Positions 8,793 to 19,137 of a DNA stretch of 64,000 nt are shown here, piece after piece. Below the pieces are notes generated by a model. It ran no database searches, was not told the origin of the DNA, and worked only from the letters and a program-made list of their open reading frames with translations. The stretch is taken from NCBI RefSeq assembly GCF_029852145.1, contig NC_079970.1, forward strand, positions 19,720,331 to 19,784,330, read 5' to 3'. Each line of letters begins with the position of its first letter. The first letter of the stretch is position 1. Position numbers and translations under genes: made by a program. This stretch comes from Microplitis mediator. Taxonomy: Eukaryota; Arthropoda; Insecta; Hymenoptera; Braconidae.

Positions 8793-11437
8793 ATGTCAAT
8801 TTTGATATTAATATTAATTTTAATTATAACATTTAATATTTTCGTTGATAATCAACAAATAGATGATGATTTTTTTCCATACTTGGTACAATTTTATACA
8901 ATAGTACCTTGTGGGGGCGTATTAATTACTCCGGATTGGGTCTTAACTGCCGCACAGTGTCTTGTTTACAAACGTAATGTAAGTTTATTAATTCCTATTT
9001 AATATTTTTATTTATTATTAACACTCTGATTAATTAATCTAGTCGATTCTGGTGAATATCGTTGGGTCTAACGAGACAGTAAGTAAACCAATAGGTGTAA
9101 AAGCAACGTTTATTCATCCGAATTTCGATATGTACTCAAAAGTACACGACCACAGGCACAACGTCGCTCTTATGAAACTCTACCGCCCATTTAATCTACA
9201 GCATCTACATAATTCTCAAGATTTTTCAAATAAAACCAGTGGCATGTTCGTTAATATTGGAGCGACTAAATCAATAAATTCCTATGATTGTTGTTTTATA
9301 TACGGCTGGGACAGTATTTTATTTTCTAAAATGCGGGTGTTTACGAAGCCTATACAAATAATTTCAGTACAACCCCGAGATAAAGATGCCTGTGTAAATA
9401 ATATCAATGACGTGAATATTGTATGTGCTAGTGGTGAAAGCCGGAAACAGTGCGCAGGTAATCCGGGGTCACCGATTGTCTGCAATGAACTGGATGGGAA
9501 TAGTCGCGTACTTGGAATAGCATCTTGGACCAACTATTCACTTCAATGCGATGGTTCTTCAACTTATTTAAATCTTACTTCCTTTAGGTAATTTTATTAG
9601 TACATTACACACCTAGGGAGGAAAGTTGGACATTGTAAGCCGTGTGTGCAATCGCTTACATGAGCCAAAGGTGAAGGCGAAGGCGACAAACACGCGAATT
9701 GGGACGTCCAAAAAATAGTTTACCATAACTGCGCCGAAAGTTTAAATTCCTGCCCTGTTTAGAGGGAAGAAAGTCGTTTTCTTAACCCGTCAGCACTCTG
9801 TTATGAGCATTTTGCTCACAGGACACTATTCAAATTATAGGATGTCGCTGTAGTGCAAGTGAGACACTAAAAAACGTGGCAGTGCTGAAGGGTTATTGGG
9901 GAAACGCCACCGGACCTCTTTCTCACATTCAGAAAAATAAACGAGACGATCTTTGTTGCACTGGTACACGCAAATAATTTTTGAGTAAAAAGTGCCCATA
10001 AAGTTTGGTACTAAGGACATCTAGCCAGTATCTAAATTTTTAGTATGTTGTTAGTAGAAATTACACTTCATTTACGTGCTATCGAGTAGTAGATTTTACA
10101 ATGTGCATGGAAGAAATTTACATATTTATCGCATGTCCTCATAGTATCAAACTTCTTGGGTAATTTTTACTAAAAATTTCTCTGCGTGAAGAGTAAATGA
10201 TAATTTTGAAACAATTTTTCGGAAACGAATTAGGATTTTCGTAAATATGAAATTTTGAAAAACGCTAAAGACTCCCTATTTTAGGTTTTCAGTGTTAGCC
10301 CGTCAATTAAATTGAATTCAGATTGAAAATCGGTTGACGTTACCCCTTAATGAGAATCCAAATGATAAAAATTAACGCCTGTGCAATTCTTCCCACAAAC
10401 AGGGGCAAAAATTGAAACTTTCAGATACAAATCTGGTGAAAAACCGTCACCACACCATTAACTTCAGCTCGGATAGGCAATTGCACAGGGTTGGAATGCC
10501 CTACTATCCTCCCTGGATGTGCAATTTACTATTTAATGATACCAGCATCGAAACTTAAAGTTTAGTGTCTCTACAGTCAGTCGAACAAGCAAATTTCAGT
10601 CCAATGCCGCGAATTAATATTAGCAATCGCGTAAATTTTGAATCCCTCCAGTCAGTGGGAGGAAATAAATAATGTTTCTGCCCGCTGACTGAAGACTTTC
10701 GCAATTTAAACTCTGATATATCATTTATTTAATAGTAATTGCAGGCCATTAATTTTATTTACATGACAGTTCTGACTGTGATTAAGTTTTATAAAAATTA
10801 GTGTGAATAATCAATAGTATTTACAGTTTTTTCTTAATTATAAATTGCAAATGACAATTTAATAATTGATCACTTTATTAGTCTTAAATTAACTTATTTC
10901 TGACTGGCCGCTGACACTGAAACTTTAAATTCCAATGCAGGGAATCATGAAAAATCTAGTGTGTAACTGATGAAACACAACTTCAGACTGCGGGTGATGT
11001 CAGCCTTCACCCTGGTCTGAAATTGTTTTGTTTCATCCCTTGTCACATAAAATACTATAATTAAACAGTATTACATTTTTTAATTAATTTATTATTATAG
11101 ATCGTGGATAAATGATTTAATATCAATGGACTTTAATTTAAATTATAATTTTGATAACTATAGTAGCACTGAAAATCATAGAATTCAAAGTAAAAATCAA
11201 GTTACTAAAATAATTATGGACAATCATGATATTGGTGATTTTTCAACAACAATTAAGACACTTGAGCGTCATAATTATGGAAATACTGAGCGAACTGATA
11301 AAAATGTAGAAGAAAAACCAACTGATAATGAAGAACTCTCGGATATTTTTCCTCTATATAATTCGTCATGCGCAAATTTATTAAACTCAATTAATTTTCT
11401 TGTACTTTTAGGGCTTACCTTTATTTTTAATTTATAA
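8793..11437 (+). CDS. Secreted serine protease homolog (catalytically inactive), GPI-like tail
   Basis: Three exons: 8793-8978, 9043-9587, 11101-11437 (phases 0 and 2, GT/AG), 355 aa. Residues 1 to about 18 are a hydrophobic signal peptide. The chymotrypsin fold is clear: CGGVLITPDWVLTAAQC, HRHNVALMKL, a GNPGSPIVC active-site loop and a final FRSWI. All three catalytic positions are changed: His to Gln (residue 55), Asp to Asn (102), Ser to Pro (203). It cannot hydrolyse peptides by the classical mechanism and belongs with the serine protease homologs (SPHs), which in insects act as immune cofactors and in wasps also occur in venom. A Thr/Asn/Glu-rich linker follows, ending in a hydrophobic SINFLVLLGLTFIFNL preceded by small residues, as in GPI-anchor signals. 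No clip domain is visible. The role is unknown. Confidence 0.86.
9607..10522. repeat. Probable inverted-repeat element in the protease-homolog intron
   Basis: The left end ACACCTAGGGAGGAAAGT is roughly inverse to CTATCCTCCCTGGATGTG at the right. Inner sequence has no coding potential. The termini match only imperfectly and no target duplication was found. The rest of the intron (to 11100) is AT-rich with no visible feature. Confidence 0.35.
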
Positions 11438-11531
11438 TTTAAATTCAATAGCGATGACAAATAAATTTATGAATTAATTAATTATAAATTTATTATAATT
11501 TCTATAAACTTTTATACATATTTTAGAAATC

Positions 11532-11861
11532 TTATTTTCCACGTAATGATTTCTTGACGCGGGGTTTTTTACCTCTCAGAACTCGCAATCTTTCAATTTC
11601 CTCTTTCCAATCTAAATGCTCATCACGATAGAGACCATAGAGACGAAGATTTCTCATAAGCCAACCGATCTCCGGAAGTCGTGGGTAATATTCAACAATT
11701 TCTGGACGTTTTTGTATCGGTTTTTCGCTAAACATTTGGACGACTTTCATCGATTGAGAGTTTGTAGGACGAAAAACCTCACCGAATATTCTATTTGACA
11801 GGTGATTCATACGTTTTGCGTACGTCGTTGATACTTTTGCCAGATCTACGTACTTTGACAT
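11532..11861 (-). CDS. mRpS33: Mitochondrial ribosomal protein S33
   Basis: A 109-aa single-exon ORF; this is a small-subunit protein of the mitochondrial ribosome. RMNHLSNRIFGEVFRPTN, SMKVVQMFSEKP and LRLYGLYRDEHLDW are the family signature, and the basic end (RGKKPRVKKSLRGK) is typical. Length fits the family (about 106 aa in mammals). It faces the protease homolog tail to tail: the two stop codons are 94 bp apart. A TIR element (11904-12102) sits just upstream, so promoter space is short or shared with the repeat. Confidence 0.93.
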   Translation of the reverse strand: MSKYVDLAKVSTTYAKRMNHLSNRIFGEVFRPTNSQSMKVVQMFSEKPIQKRPEIVEYYPRLPEIGWLMRNLRLYGLYRDEHLDWKEEIERLRVLRGKKPRVKKSLRGK

Positions 11862-11903
11862 CGTGTCTAAATAATTAATAATTCAAAAAATATCATTGTT
11901 AGA

Positions 11904-12102
11904 ATGATACTGAAGTTAGCCGACGTCTAATAATTTTTTGATTTTTTTTAAACAATAAATTACAAAAAAAATATTTGAAAAAATTGCACCTGTAGCTTTT
12001 TTAATTTTCCACGTGCGAATTTTTAGTTTTCGTTTTTTTTGTAAATTATTAGTTGACAAAAAAATTTTAAAATTACTAATTGTCTGCTAACTCCAGAATC
12101 AT
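11904..12102. repeat. MITE family B copy upstream of mRpS33
   Basis: ATGATACTGAAGTTAGCCGA at the left and GCTAACTCCAGAATCAT at the right. The flanks TTGTTAGA and TTATTAGA match at 7 of 8 bases, which fits the 8-bp duplication of this family. Confidence 0.8.
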
Positions 12103-13098
12103 TTATTAGAAAATAAATTACTGATAAATAGGTTAGGATTATTTTGACATCATTAATATTGACAGTAAAAAATTATTTCAAACACTAATTAATTTTAAAA
12201 ACTCACCAGAATTATTGCCAAGACTTTTTTTTACCAGAAATTGAATTGGAAACAATTTTTTTTGTTGTTAATTTTCATAGATTACAAGAGGACTTTGTTT
12301 TTAAAATTTCTGTTGAGGTAAAAAAACATCATGCGCATATCAAATTTAATGCGCATGCGCGATTTTAAAATCTTTGGTACGAAATTTGAATAGTTAAATT
12401 TTTTTTTTTTTTTTAATTATAAAATAATTTAAATAAAAAAGATTAAAAGCACAAGGAAATGAATAATTCAATAAATATATAAGAGTAAAATCAGCACACA
12501 ATCAAAAATTTTATTTTTTAATAAACATATTAAATATTTATAGAAAAATGCACGCGACTTTGTTAAATATTTTTTTTTTTTATATATTATTAGTATATTT
12601 ATAATTAGTTTTGAGACGGAATAAATTTATTGTCTGTATTTATTTATATTTATAATATATTGAGGTAGTTTTTTTTTTAAGTACTTCAGTACATGAGTAC
12701 GATAATGTACTCGTAAGTATGAATGCTTTTTAAGTAAACTTGCATTAAATTGTTTTTGATTTATTTGTCTGTAGTAGAACCTGGTCAAAGTCTTCCTTCA
12801 TCTAAAAAAAAAAAAATTATAAATTAAATGTATTTTTAAATCAATAAATGCTTTTTTTAAATCATAAATACTTTTGTTGTTCACATTCATACTCAGTTTG
12901 ACTTTAATTAATTAATGAGATATTAGGACACTTATATACGTGCAATTATTTTTTTATTTTATGACTGAATGTAGCAGACATCAGACAAATTCAAAATTTT
13001 AAATAACCAATAAAAGAAAAATTTTAAAAAATGCGCGTTTCAGAAATTTGAAATAATTCCTCAGGTAAAAAACATTATATATAATTATATATGATTAT
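12103..13098. other. Intergenic AT-rich DNA with a family A MITE fragment
   Basis: Contains homopolymer-rich DNA and one end of a family A MITE at 12961 (GAATGTAGCAGACATCAGAC). The other end of that copy is missing. No ORF or RNA gene is supported. Confidence 0.5.
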
Positions 13099-13923
13099 TA
13101 GAGTGAGCCAAAAAAACCAACCTATCGAATTGACGTCTTAAAAAGGACCTATATATCGAGAAAAAAATTCTCCTAGTGGGCAAAATTTTTAGCTCAATTT
13201 TAAAAGGTGTCGGTAGCCATTTGAAATTTCCCATTTAAATAACATGCAAAAAAATTATTTTTGATTAAAAATATTATAACTTTTGCACCATGTGAGACAA
13301 AAATTTGGCTGTAAAATATTCTTGTAGGGCATTAAATCTCTTAAAAGAAAGTCCTCGGAGTCGAATTTGTAAACTCGATATTCCGTATACTAACAGGCTA
13401 TCAAAGTCTAGAGTAAACAGAATCATACAAATTTAAGGCTTTATTTGGATTTTCCAAATACTTTTCTTTTATTGTGATCGATAACAAAATATTATTTGTA
13501 ACAACGTGGATATTGTTGGTGATTTCATTGCACTACATGTAGAACAAATTTTCTCGTAGTATTGATATTTTTAATATCAAAGCCTTAAATTTGTATGATT
13601 CTGTTTACTCTAGACTTTGATGGCCTGTTAGTATACGGAATATCGAGTTTACAAATTCGACTCCCAGGACTTTTTTTAAAGAAATTTAATGTCATACAAG
13701 AATATTCTAGAGCCTAATTTTTATCTCACACGGATCAAAAGTTATAATATTTTTAATCCAAAAAAATTTGTTTTGCATGTTATTTAAATGGGAAATTTCA
13801 AATGGCTACCGACACCTTTTAAAATTGAGCTACAAATTTTGCCCAATGGGAGAATTTTTTTCTCGATATATGGGTCCTTTTTAAGACATAAATTCGATAG
13901 GTTGGTTTTTCTGGCTCACCCTA
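13099..13923. repeat. 825-bp palindromic hAT-like MITE with 8-bp target duplication
   Basis: The ends TAGAGTGAGCC and GGCTCACCCTA are inverted, and similarity runs about 330 bp into each arm with few mismatches. A loop of about 150 bp lies at 13430-13590. The perfect 8-bp duplication ATGATTAT flanks it (13091-13098 and 13924-13931). TAG-type ends plus 8 bp fit the hAT superfamily. No ORF of note. Confidence 0.9.
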
Positions 13924-14328
13924 ATGATTATATATAATTATATGCAATTCATATTTAATTGTATATTAATATATGTAATGTTTTTTTTATATATAGTCAT
14001 GCCATTTTATAGAAATGAACTATAAAAAAGATGCATTCTAAAAGGCAAATGGTCCCTTCAATTTCTTTTTAATCCCTGAAAACTGTGTAAAATATAAATA
14101 TGTTATTATATATAATTATATACAATTATATTGGGCCATTTTTCACATATAATTATGGGTTTTTAAAACAATTTGTCTTATCATTGTAGAGTTCTAAGGG
14201 AGTCAACAAATAGCGACTCGTTGGTAAAAAATAATAAAATAATTCCACTTATATGTGTCCTTATTTCCCATTAATTAATTAAAGATAAATAATAAATGTA
14301 TAAATACCATCAGTAATTTAAAAAATTA
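13924..14328. other. Intergenic gap between hAT-like MITE and first MATH-BTB gene
   Basis: AT-rich, with several ATATAATTATAT-like words. Nothing else identifiable; probably includes the 3' UTR of the minus-strand gene that follows. Confidence 0.4.
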
Positions 14329-15348
14329 TTACGACGTTCCAATTCCATATCCAGATGTCGCAAATTTCTCAATGAGTTTCAATGAAATAAAAGGATTAGA
14401 CTTTACTATTTCTTGATAATCACTTGTAGTCATAATACGTGTAATGTTACTGACCACATAATCAATAGCAAAGTCAAATAACTGTTTGGCATTAAAGCGA
14501 TCAGCTAATACCATAATTCTGACTGCATTATAATCTGTCAAAGACTTTCCCAGTGATTCTTCACACAATTCCACAAGTCCTGGCAACTGGTACTGATCAG
14601 CAACTTCCAGTAACTGCTCAGCAAAGTTATCAAGATCAGTAACTTTGTCGGAGTAAATAAATTCAAACACCTTTTCAAATAATTCTGGATCAATATCTGG
14701 TACAGTTATTTTATTTTCTTTTTTTTCTTTCATATCGTGACTGAGCATCGCATAAAAAACTGGACTTCTTACCATCAGCAGAGCTTTGTGTGATTTAAAT
14801 TCTCTGTTACTCACCACCAAAGTAATGTCACTTGCTACAGTGACATCGAGTAGCTTTTTAAGATCATCAGCAATTGAATATTTTGAAGACTTTGATGGGA
14901 TTTGAACACTCAATGAATAATGATCGTATACTCCAAGATCTACACATATTGTTAGTGTATTATTTGGTAAATATTCTTGTTTATTATTAAGTAGCTCATG
15001 TTTGAAGATGCTTATTTCCGGTCCACGACATGGAGGTGAATTATAAAAGTAATTAAATAACTTGACTAATTTTTTTTCTTTTTTATAATTCAAAATAGAA
15101 AATGTATACTGAGCTCTCAGATTCTTTTTCAATGTATTTGAGACAAGATATATCAGAATTCTTTCTTTGGACGAATTCAACTCCAAATACCATTGGTTTT
15201 CAAAACCAGCTTTAACTGAAAATTTTGGAGATTCAAATTCAACGCAACTCACATTAAAATTGGGCGTGTCAACGAGTGATGTAAAGTCACCAATTTCCCA
15301 TTCGTATTGCAGCTTATGTTTCACGGTTTTTGAATTATATCTTTCCAT
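14329..15348 (-). CDS. MATH-BTB (TD-and-POZ / SPOP-like) protein 1
   Basis: Intronless, 339 aa. The MATH (TRAF-like) domain spans about residues 10-145 (YEWEIGDFTSLV, NQWYLELN). The BTB/POZ domain is about 165-270 (SDITLVVSNREFKSHKALLM, IYSDKVTDLDNFAEQLLEVADQYQLPGL). A BACK-like helical tail follows (ESLGKSLTDYNAVRIMVLADRFNAKQL). SPOP-type proteins present substrates, bound by MATH, to Cullin-3 ubiquitin ligases through BTB. Whether this copy keeps Cul3 binding cannot be told by eye. Length is near SPOP (about 374 aa). It is one of three intact paralogues here, all on the minus strand, suggesting tandem or retro-duplication. Confidence 0.9.
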   Translation of the reverse strand: MERYNSKTVKHKLQYEWEIGDFTSLVDTPNFNVSCVEFESPKFSVKAGFENQWYLELNSSKERILIYLVSNTLKKNLRAQYTFSILNYKKEKKLVKLFNYFYNSPPCRGPEISIFKHELLNNKQEYLPNNTLTICVDLGVYDHYSLSVQIPSKSSKYSIADDLKKLLDVTVASDITLVVSNREFKSHKALLMVRSPVFYAMLSHDMKEKKENKITVPDIDPELFEKVFEFIYSDKVTDLDNFAEQLLEVADQYQLPGLVELCEESLGKSLTDYNAVRIMVLADRFNAKQLFDFAIDYVVSNITRIMTTSDYQEIVKSNPFISLKLIEKFATSGYGIGTS

Positions 15349-15832
15349 TTTTTAAATTTTATTTCTTTTATCACTGAGATTATGGAAAGAAATTATTTTG
15401 TAATTATTATTGAATGTTTTTTAAATAAAATTTAGGCACAGCTGTTTTTGTTATTGAATTTGTAGGTGTACTAGGTTATTCAATGGTGAATCATCTACGA
15501 AACTCTACGGTGGTACGGAGTAAACAAGTCGAAAGCGCATGAACCGTTAGCTAAATGTTTATATTTAGAACTAGAGTTTTTTTGGGGTGACGACAAACGA
15601 TTTTTGATTCATAAATTTATTGATGAAAGCTGGAAATATCTGATAGAAATTGTCAAGCGTTTTCTTGAACTATAAATGACTAAATAAATTTTTATAAGAC
15701 AATAAAGTTAGCGGAGATCTGACAATTTTTAAAACTAAAATAATAAAATAAAAAAATGCACGTTTAGAAAATTAAAAAATCAGTACATAAATTTTTTTTT
15801 TTAATTTATTATTTTAATTATTTGATTTTTTT

Positions 15833-16030
15833 ATGATACTGAATTTAGCAGACGTCTAATAGTTTTTGAATTTATTTAAAAATGATTAATTATAAAAATA
15901 AAAATAGTTCAGAAAATTCCTGTAGTTTTTTTAATTTTATACAAGTGTTTATTTGTAGATTTTTTTTTTGTCTCTAGTTGGTTGAAAAAAAATTCAAAAA
16001 TTATTAATTGTCTGCTAAATTCAGGATCAC
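15833..16030. repeat. MITE family B copy
   Basis: ATGATACTGAATTTAGCAGA to GCTAAATTCAGGATCAC. The flanking GATTTTTTT occurs on both sides. It lies inside another inverted-repeat element. Confidence 0.75.
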
Positions 16031-16574
16031 GATTTTTTTTTTGTATTTAAATTATCTTATGTCTGTTACATTTACGCTGATTTTTATAAGACAGTAAAGT
16101 AAGCGGATATCTGACAGTTTTTAAAACTTTGAAATAATAAAATAAATGTTTATAAAATAAAAATTAATAAATGCATGCTTAGAAAATTCAAATATCAGTA
16201 CATGCATGTTTTTTAAATTTTTTTATATATCATTTAAAAATTGTCTTATGTCTGCTACTTTATACCAACAATTTTTATTTAAAAAATTATTATTTTTTAA
16301 ATGAAAATTGTTTTGATTTTCTGATTAATTAAAAGAGTGTAATATTTATTCCAATGTGAGAAAATAAATATAAATATTTATGAATTTAACAAATATTAAT
16401 GATATTTAAAGAATTGTGAAGGATATTCTCAGATTATACCCCCACTTTTTAAAAATACTCAATGACCTTGAACTGTCATAACCGTATTAAAATTTTATTA
16501 ATTATTTAAAACAAAGACAATTAGTTACAACTTCGCCGATATAGATTTTTAAAAAAATTACTTACAGTTGATAT

Positions 16575-16673
16575 TGTCAAGTATAAAAAGTGGAAATGTA
16601 AAGATGGATGAGATATATATTGTAAAGTTTTGTAAAACACAATTTGTGATACAAATAAAATAAATTATTATTA
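16575..16673 (+). mobile_element. 5'-truncated non-LTR (LINE-like) 3' tail with 17-bp target duplication
   Basis: A 99-bp insert ending in an ATAAATTATTATTATTA-type tail, flanked by a perfect 17-bp direct repeat TTACTTACAGTTGATAT (16558-16574 and 16674-16690). Long variable target duplications and a short A/T-rich 3' tail are the marks of target-primed reverse transcription. The source element is not recognised and is not the one at 20495. Confidence 0.75.
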
Positions 16674-16760
16674 TTACTTACAGTTGATATCAATTAGGAG
16701 TTAAACGAATTTCAGTTAAATTTTCTCATGTCAACATCATAATTTGAAGTATCAAATTTT

Positions 16761-16949
16761 ATGAGTATGAATGTAGCAGACATGAGATAATTTATATATA
16801 AATTTTAAATAAACAAAAATAATGGAATTTAAAAAAATGCACGTACTGATTTTTCATTTATTTAAATACGCGTTCATTAATTTTTATTTTACTTACATGT
16901 TATTTATTTATTCAAAAAATTGTCACCTGTCAGTTACATTCACATTCAT
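16761..16949. repeat. MITE family A (ATGAGTGTGAATGTAGCAG ends), 9-bp duplication
   Basis: ATGAGTATGAATGTAGCAGA to CAGTTACATTCACATTCAT. The perfect 9-bp duplication TCAAATTTT occurs at 16752-16760 and 16950-16958. An uninterrupted version of the site exists in another family D copy (near 32190), confirming the insertion. Confidence 0.88.
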
Positions 16950-17559
16950 TCAAATTTTGTAGGCAAAATTTATTTACCAAATTTCGTTTGACTCCTAATT
17001 GATTAAAACTCTAAGTAATTTTTTTTTATTAATTAATAAAATTGTAACTCTGTATGAAAATTGAGTCATTGAATATTTTGAAAAAGTAGGGGGGGGGGAA
17101 TGGTTCAGCTCTTAGGACACTAACTAAAAAAAAACTTGGTTTTAAACGTCATTATAATAATTCGAGAACAAAAAATTTAATGTTACGATACTTTAATCCA
17201 AGAAAAAAAAATACTTTTCAACAATTCGTCATTTAAATTAAGTACCATAATTACAGGAAAGTATATTAATTAATAATTAATAAAATAAATTCATTTTTAA
17301 TCTTAAGTATCTATTAGATTTTTCCAAATAAACCTGAGCAATTGTATCGTCTATAAATAAATTTATAATCAATAACTCATTTATTTATTTACTGTCATCC
17401 ATGATTGCAGTAATTGTCCACACAAAAATAATAATTAATTAACTTTATTTAAATCTCCTTCATCAAAAAATTATCTTTTATTTTAAACTGAAAAAAAATC
17501 AACATATTAATAAATTTAAAAATAAATAAATACAGATATAAAAAACTAGTATAATTATT

Positions 17560-18651
17560 TTACTTTTTTTCTCTCGAAAAATAATTAATGACTTCAGGAG
17601 TTTGTGGAGTAGCAGGTATATTAATTAAGTTCGCAAGTTTTTCAATAAGAATCAATGAAATATCAGGATAGAACTTAATAAAATTAACATAATAAGTAGT
17701 TTTCATAACACGTGTAATGTTGATAGCAACGAACTCAATTACGTAATCAAATAATTGTTTAGCGTTGTGTCGATGTGCTAAAACCATTATTCTAGCAGCG
17801 TTTTCCACAGAAATTGAACCACAAAGCAATTCTTGACAAGTTTCTTTTAAACCTTTCAGCTGATAATCGTCTGCAACTGCAAGTAAATTTTCAACGTTGC
17901 TATCAAGATCCTCAACTTTGTCCGTGTAAATAAATTCCAACATGAGTTTACAGTTTTCAGAATTAATATTTGACAAAATAAATTTGTCGCCCATGTTTTC
18001 TTTTGTTTGGTGGGTGAGCCATTTGCAAAATACTGGACTTCGCATCATCAGAATTGCCCTGTGAGCTTTGAATTGTTCATCACCAACTTGCAAAGTAATG
18101 TCACTGGCTATTTTATGATCAAGAAGTTTTTTTAAATCATCGATGATTACACGCTTTGATGGTTTTGGTAAAATTTCAATTGTATTAATTGCCGCTGATT
18201 CAAATATTGTCAACTCAATGCCTATTGATAACATATTATTAGGCAGGAATTCATCCTTATTAGTAAGCAATAAATTTTTTTTGACAAATTTTTCACAGCC
18301 CCAGTCAATGTGAGAGCTTTCGAAGCTGTTACGAAAAGTTTGAGTAAATTTTCTCTTCTTTTTGTCATTCAAAATAAATAACAAACAACTTGCTCTGATT
18401 GGATCAGTCCCGTGGCTGTTTGAGGCTACTGTCAGTGACAGCCATTCTTCGTTATTAGAAGCTTCTCTATTTATACTTAATCTTAAATACCACAAGTTTT
18501 TAATTGTGCCTTCGATTGAAAAACCTGGGGACTGAAAAAATCCATTTTTGCTTGTAGCGAAGCTGGGTCGTTTAATGACTGATGCAAAATCATCAATTTC
18601 CCACTTGTGATTAAGTTTGTGCTCACCGATTTTACTGTCAGTGACTTTCAT
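17560..18651 (-). CDS. MATH-BTB (TD-and-POZ / SPOP-like) protein 2
   Basis: Intronless, 363 aa. MATH domain at about residues 10-160 (NHKWEIDDFASVI, NLWYLRLSINREA), BTB at about 180-290 (ASDITLQVGDEQFKAHRAIL, FIYTDKVEDLDSNVENLLAV) and BACK-like tail (SISVENAARIMVLAHRHNAKQL). Same architecture and strand as the 339-aa paralogue; clearly diverged, so not a recent duplicate. Likely a Cullin-3 substrate adaptor by family; no substrate can be named. Ends in a short Lys/Arg-rich tail (FSREKK). Confidence 0.9.
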   Translation of the reverse strand: MKVTDSKIGEHKLNHKWEIDDFASVIKRPSFATSKNGFFQSPGFSIEGTIKNLWYLRLSINREASNNEEWLSLTVASNSHGTDPIRASCLLFILNDKKKRKFTQTFRNSFESSHIDWGCEKFVKKNLLLTNKDEFLPNNMLSIGIELTIFESAAINTIEILPKPSKRVIIDDLKKLLDHKIASDITLQVGDEQFKAHRAILMMRSPVFCKWLTHQTKENMGDKFILSNINSENCKLMLEFIYTDKVEDLDSNVENLLAVADDYQLKGLKETCQELLCGSISVENAARIMVLAHRHNAKQLFDYVIEFVAINITRVMKTTYYVNFIKFYPDISLILIEKLANLINIPATPQTPEVINYFSREKK

Positions 18652-18934
18652 TTTAAACTAAATACTTTTTACTTATTTTTATTAATTACTATTAATAAAA
18701 ATTGTTTTCACTGAATGATTGGCGCAAGTCAATGCTACTTATTCGTTTTTATTTGCAATTTAGGTTATAATTCATGTACATGGTAAAATTACCCCGCAAA
18801 AAAGTGCACTTCGGGTGTTTCCGGTTTTTACTCCCACTCTGGATGATTATGTACTAAATATTCTCCCACTTTTCTTTGCGCATGCGCAGTTTGAAAATTT
18901 CAGCGGGAATGATTTTTGAATTAATTTAAATTAA
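18652..18934. other. Intergenic gap upstream of MATH-BTB gene 2
   Basis: Presumed promoter of the minus-strand gene, up to the family A MITE at 18935. It contains one CGCATGCGC-type word near 18880. No ORF. Confidence 0.35.
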
Positions 18935-19131
18935 ATGAGTGTGAATGTAGCAGACATAAGACAATTTATAAATTTTAAATAAATAATTTAAATAATGAAA
19001 TTTTTTTAAATTGCGCGCGCTGATTTTTAAATTATCTAAATACGCTTTTTTTCATCTTTTTTCTACTCACATTTTATTCATTTATTCAAAAATTTAAAAA
19101 ATTCATAATTGTCAGTTAAATTCACACTCAT
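18935..19131. repeat. MITE family A copy abutting the broken MATH-BTB gene
   Basis: ATGAGTGTGAATGTAGCAGA to GTCAGTTAAATTCACACTCAT, 197 bp. TTAA flanks both ends, but no clean 9-bp duplication is visible. The coding similarity of the neighbouring pseudogene stops within a few bases of the right end. Confidence 0.8.
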
Positions 19132-19137
19132 TTAATT

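Larger units (their letters stand above)
16428..17112. repeat. MITE family D (CCCCCACTTTTTAAAAATA ends), interrupted twice
   Basis: The left end CCCCCACTTTTTAAAAATAC and the right end GAATATTTTGAAAAAGTAGG are inverted, with AACTGTCATAACCGTATTAA and GACTCCTAATTGATTAAAAC-like subterminal words. Similar copies are at 50064-50416, 51787-52838 and, partial, 32090-32430. Insertions inside this copy are a 99-bp LINE-like tail (16575-16673) and a family A MITE (16761-16949). Confidence 0.7.
15349..17559. other. Intergenic interval of nested repeats between MATH-BTB genes 1 and 2
   Basis: Holds a family B MITE (15833-16030), around it an older element with GTTAGCGGAGATCTGACAAT-like ends (about 15690-16260), and a family D element (about 16428-17112) with two insertions. 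No gene is supported. Confidence 0.6.

Noticed and set aside
13099..13923. microRNA precursor or CRISPR-like structure
   Set aside because: The palindrome is far too long for a miRNA hairpin and its ends and 8-bp duplication identify a transposon. No CRISPR array exists in the window.
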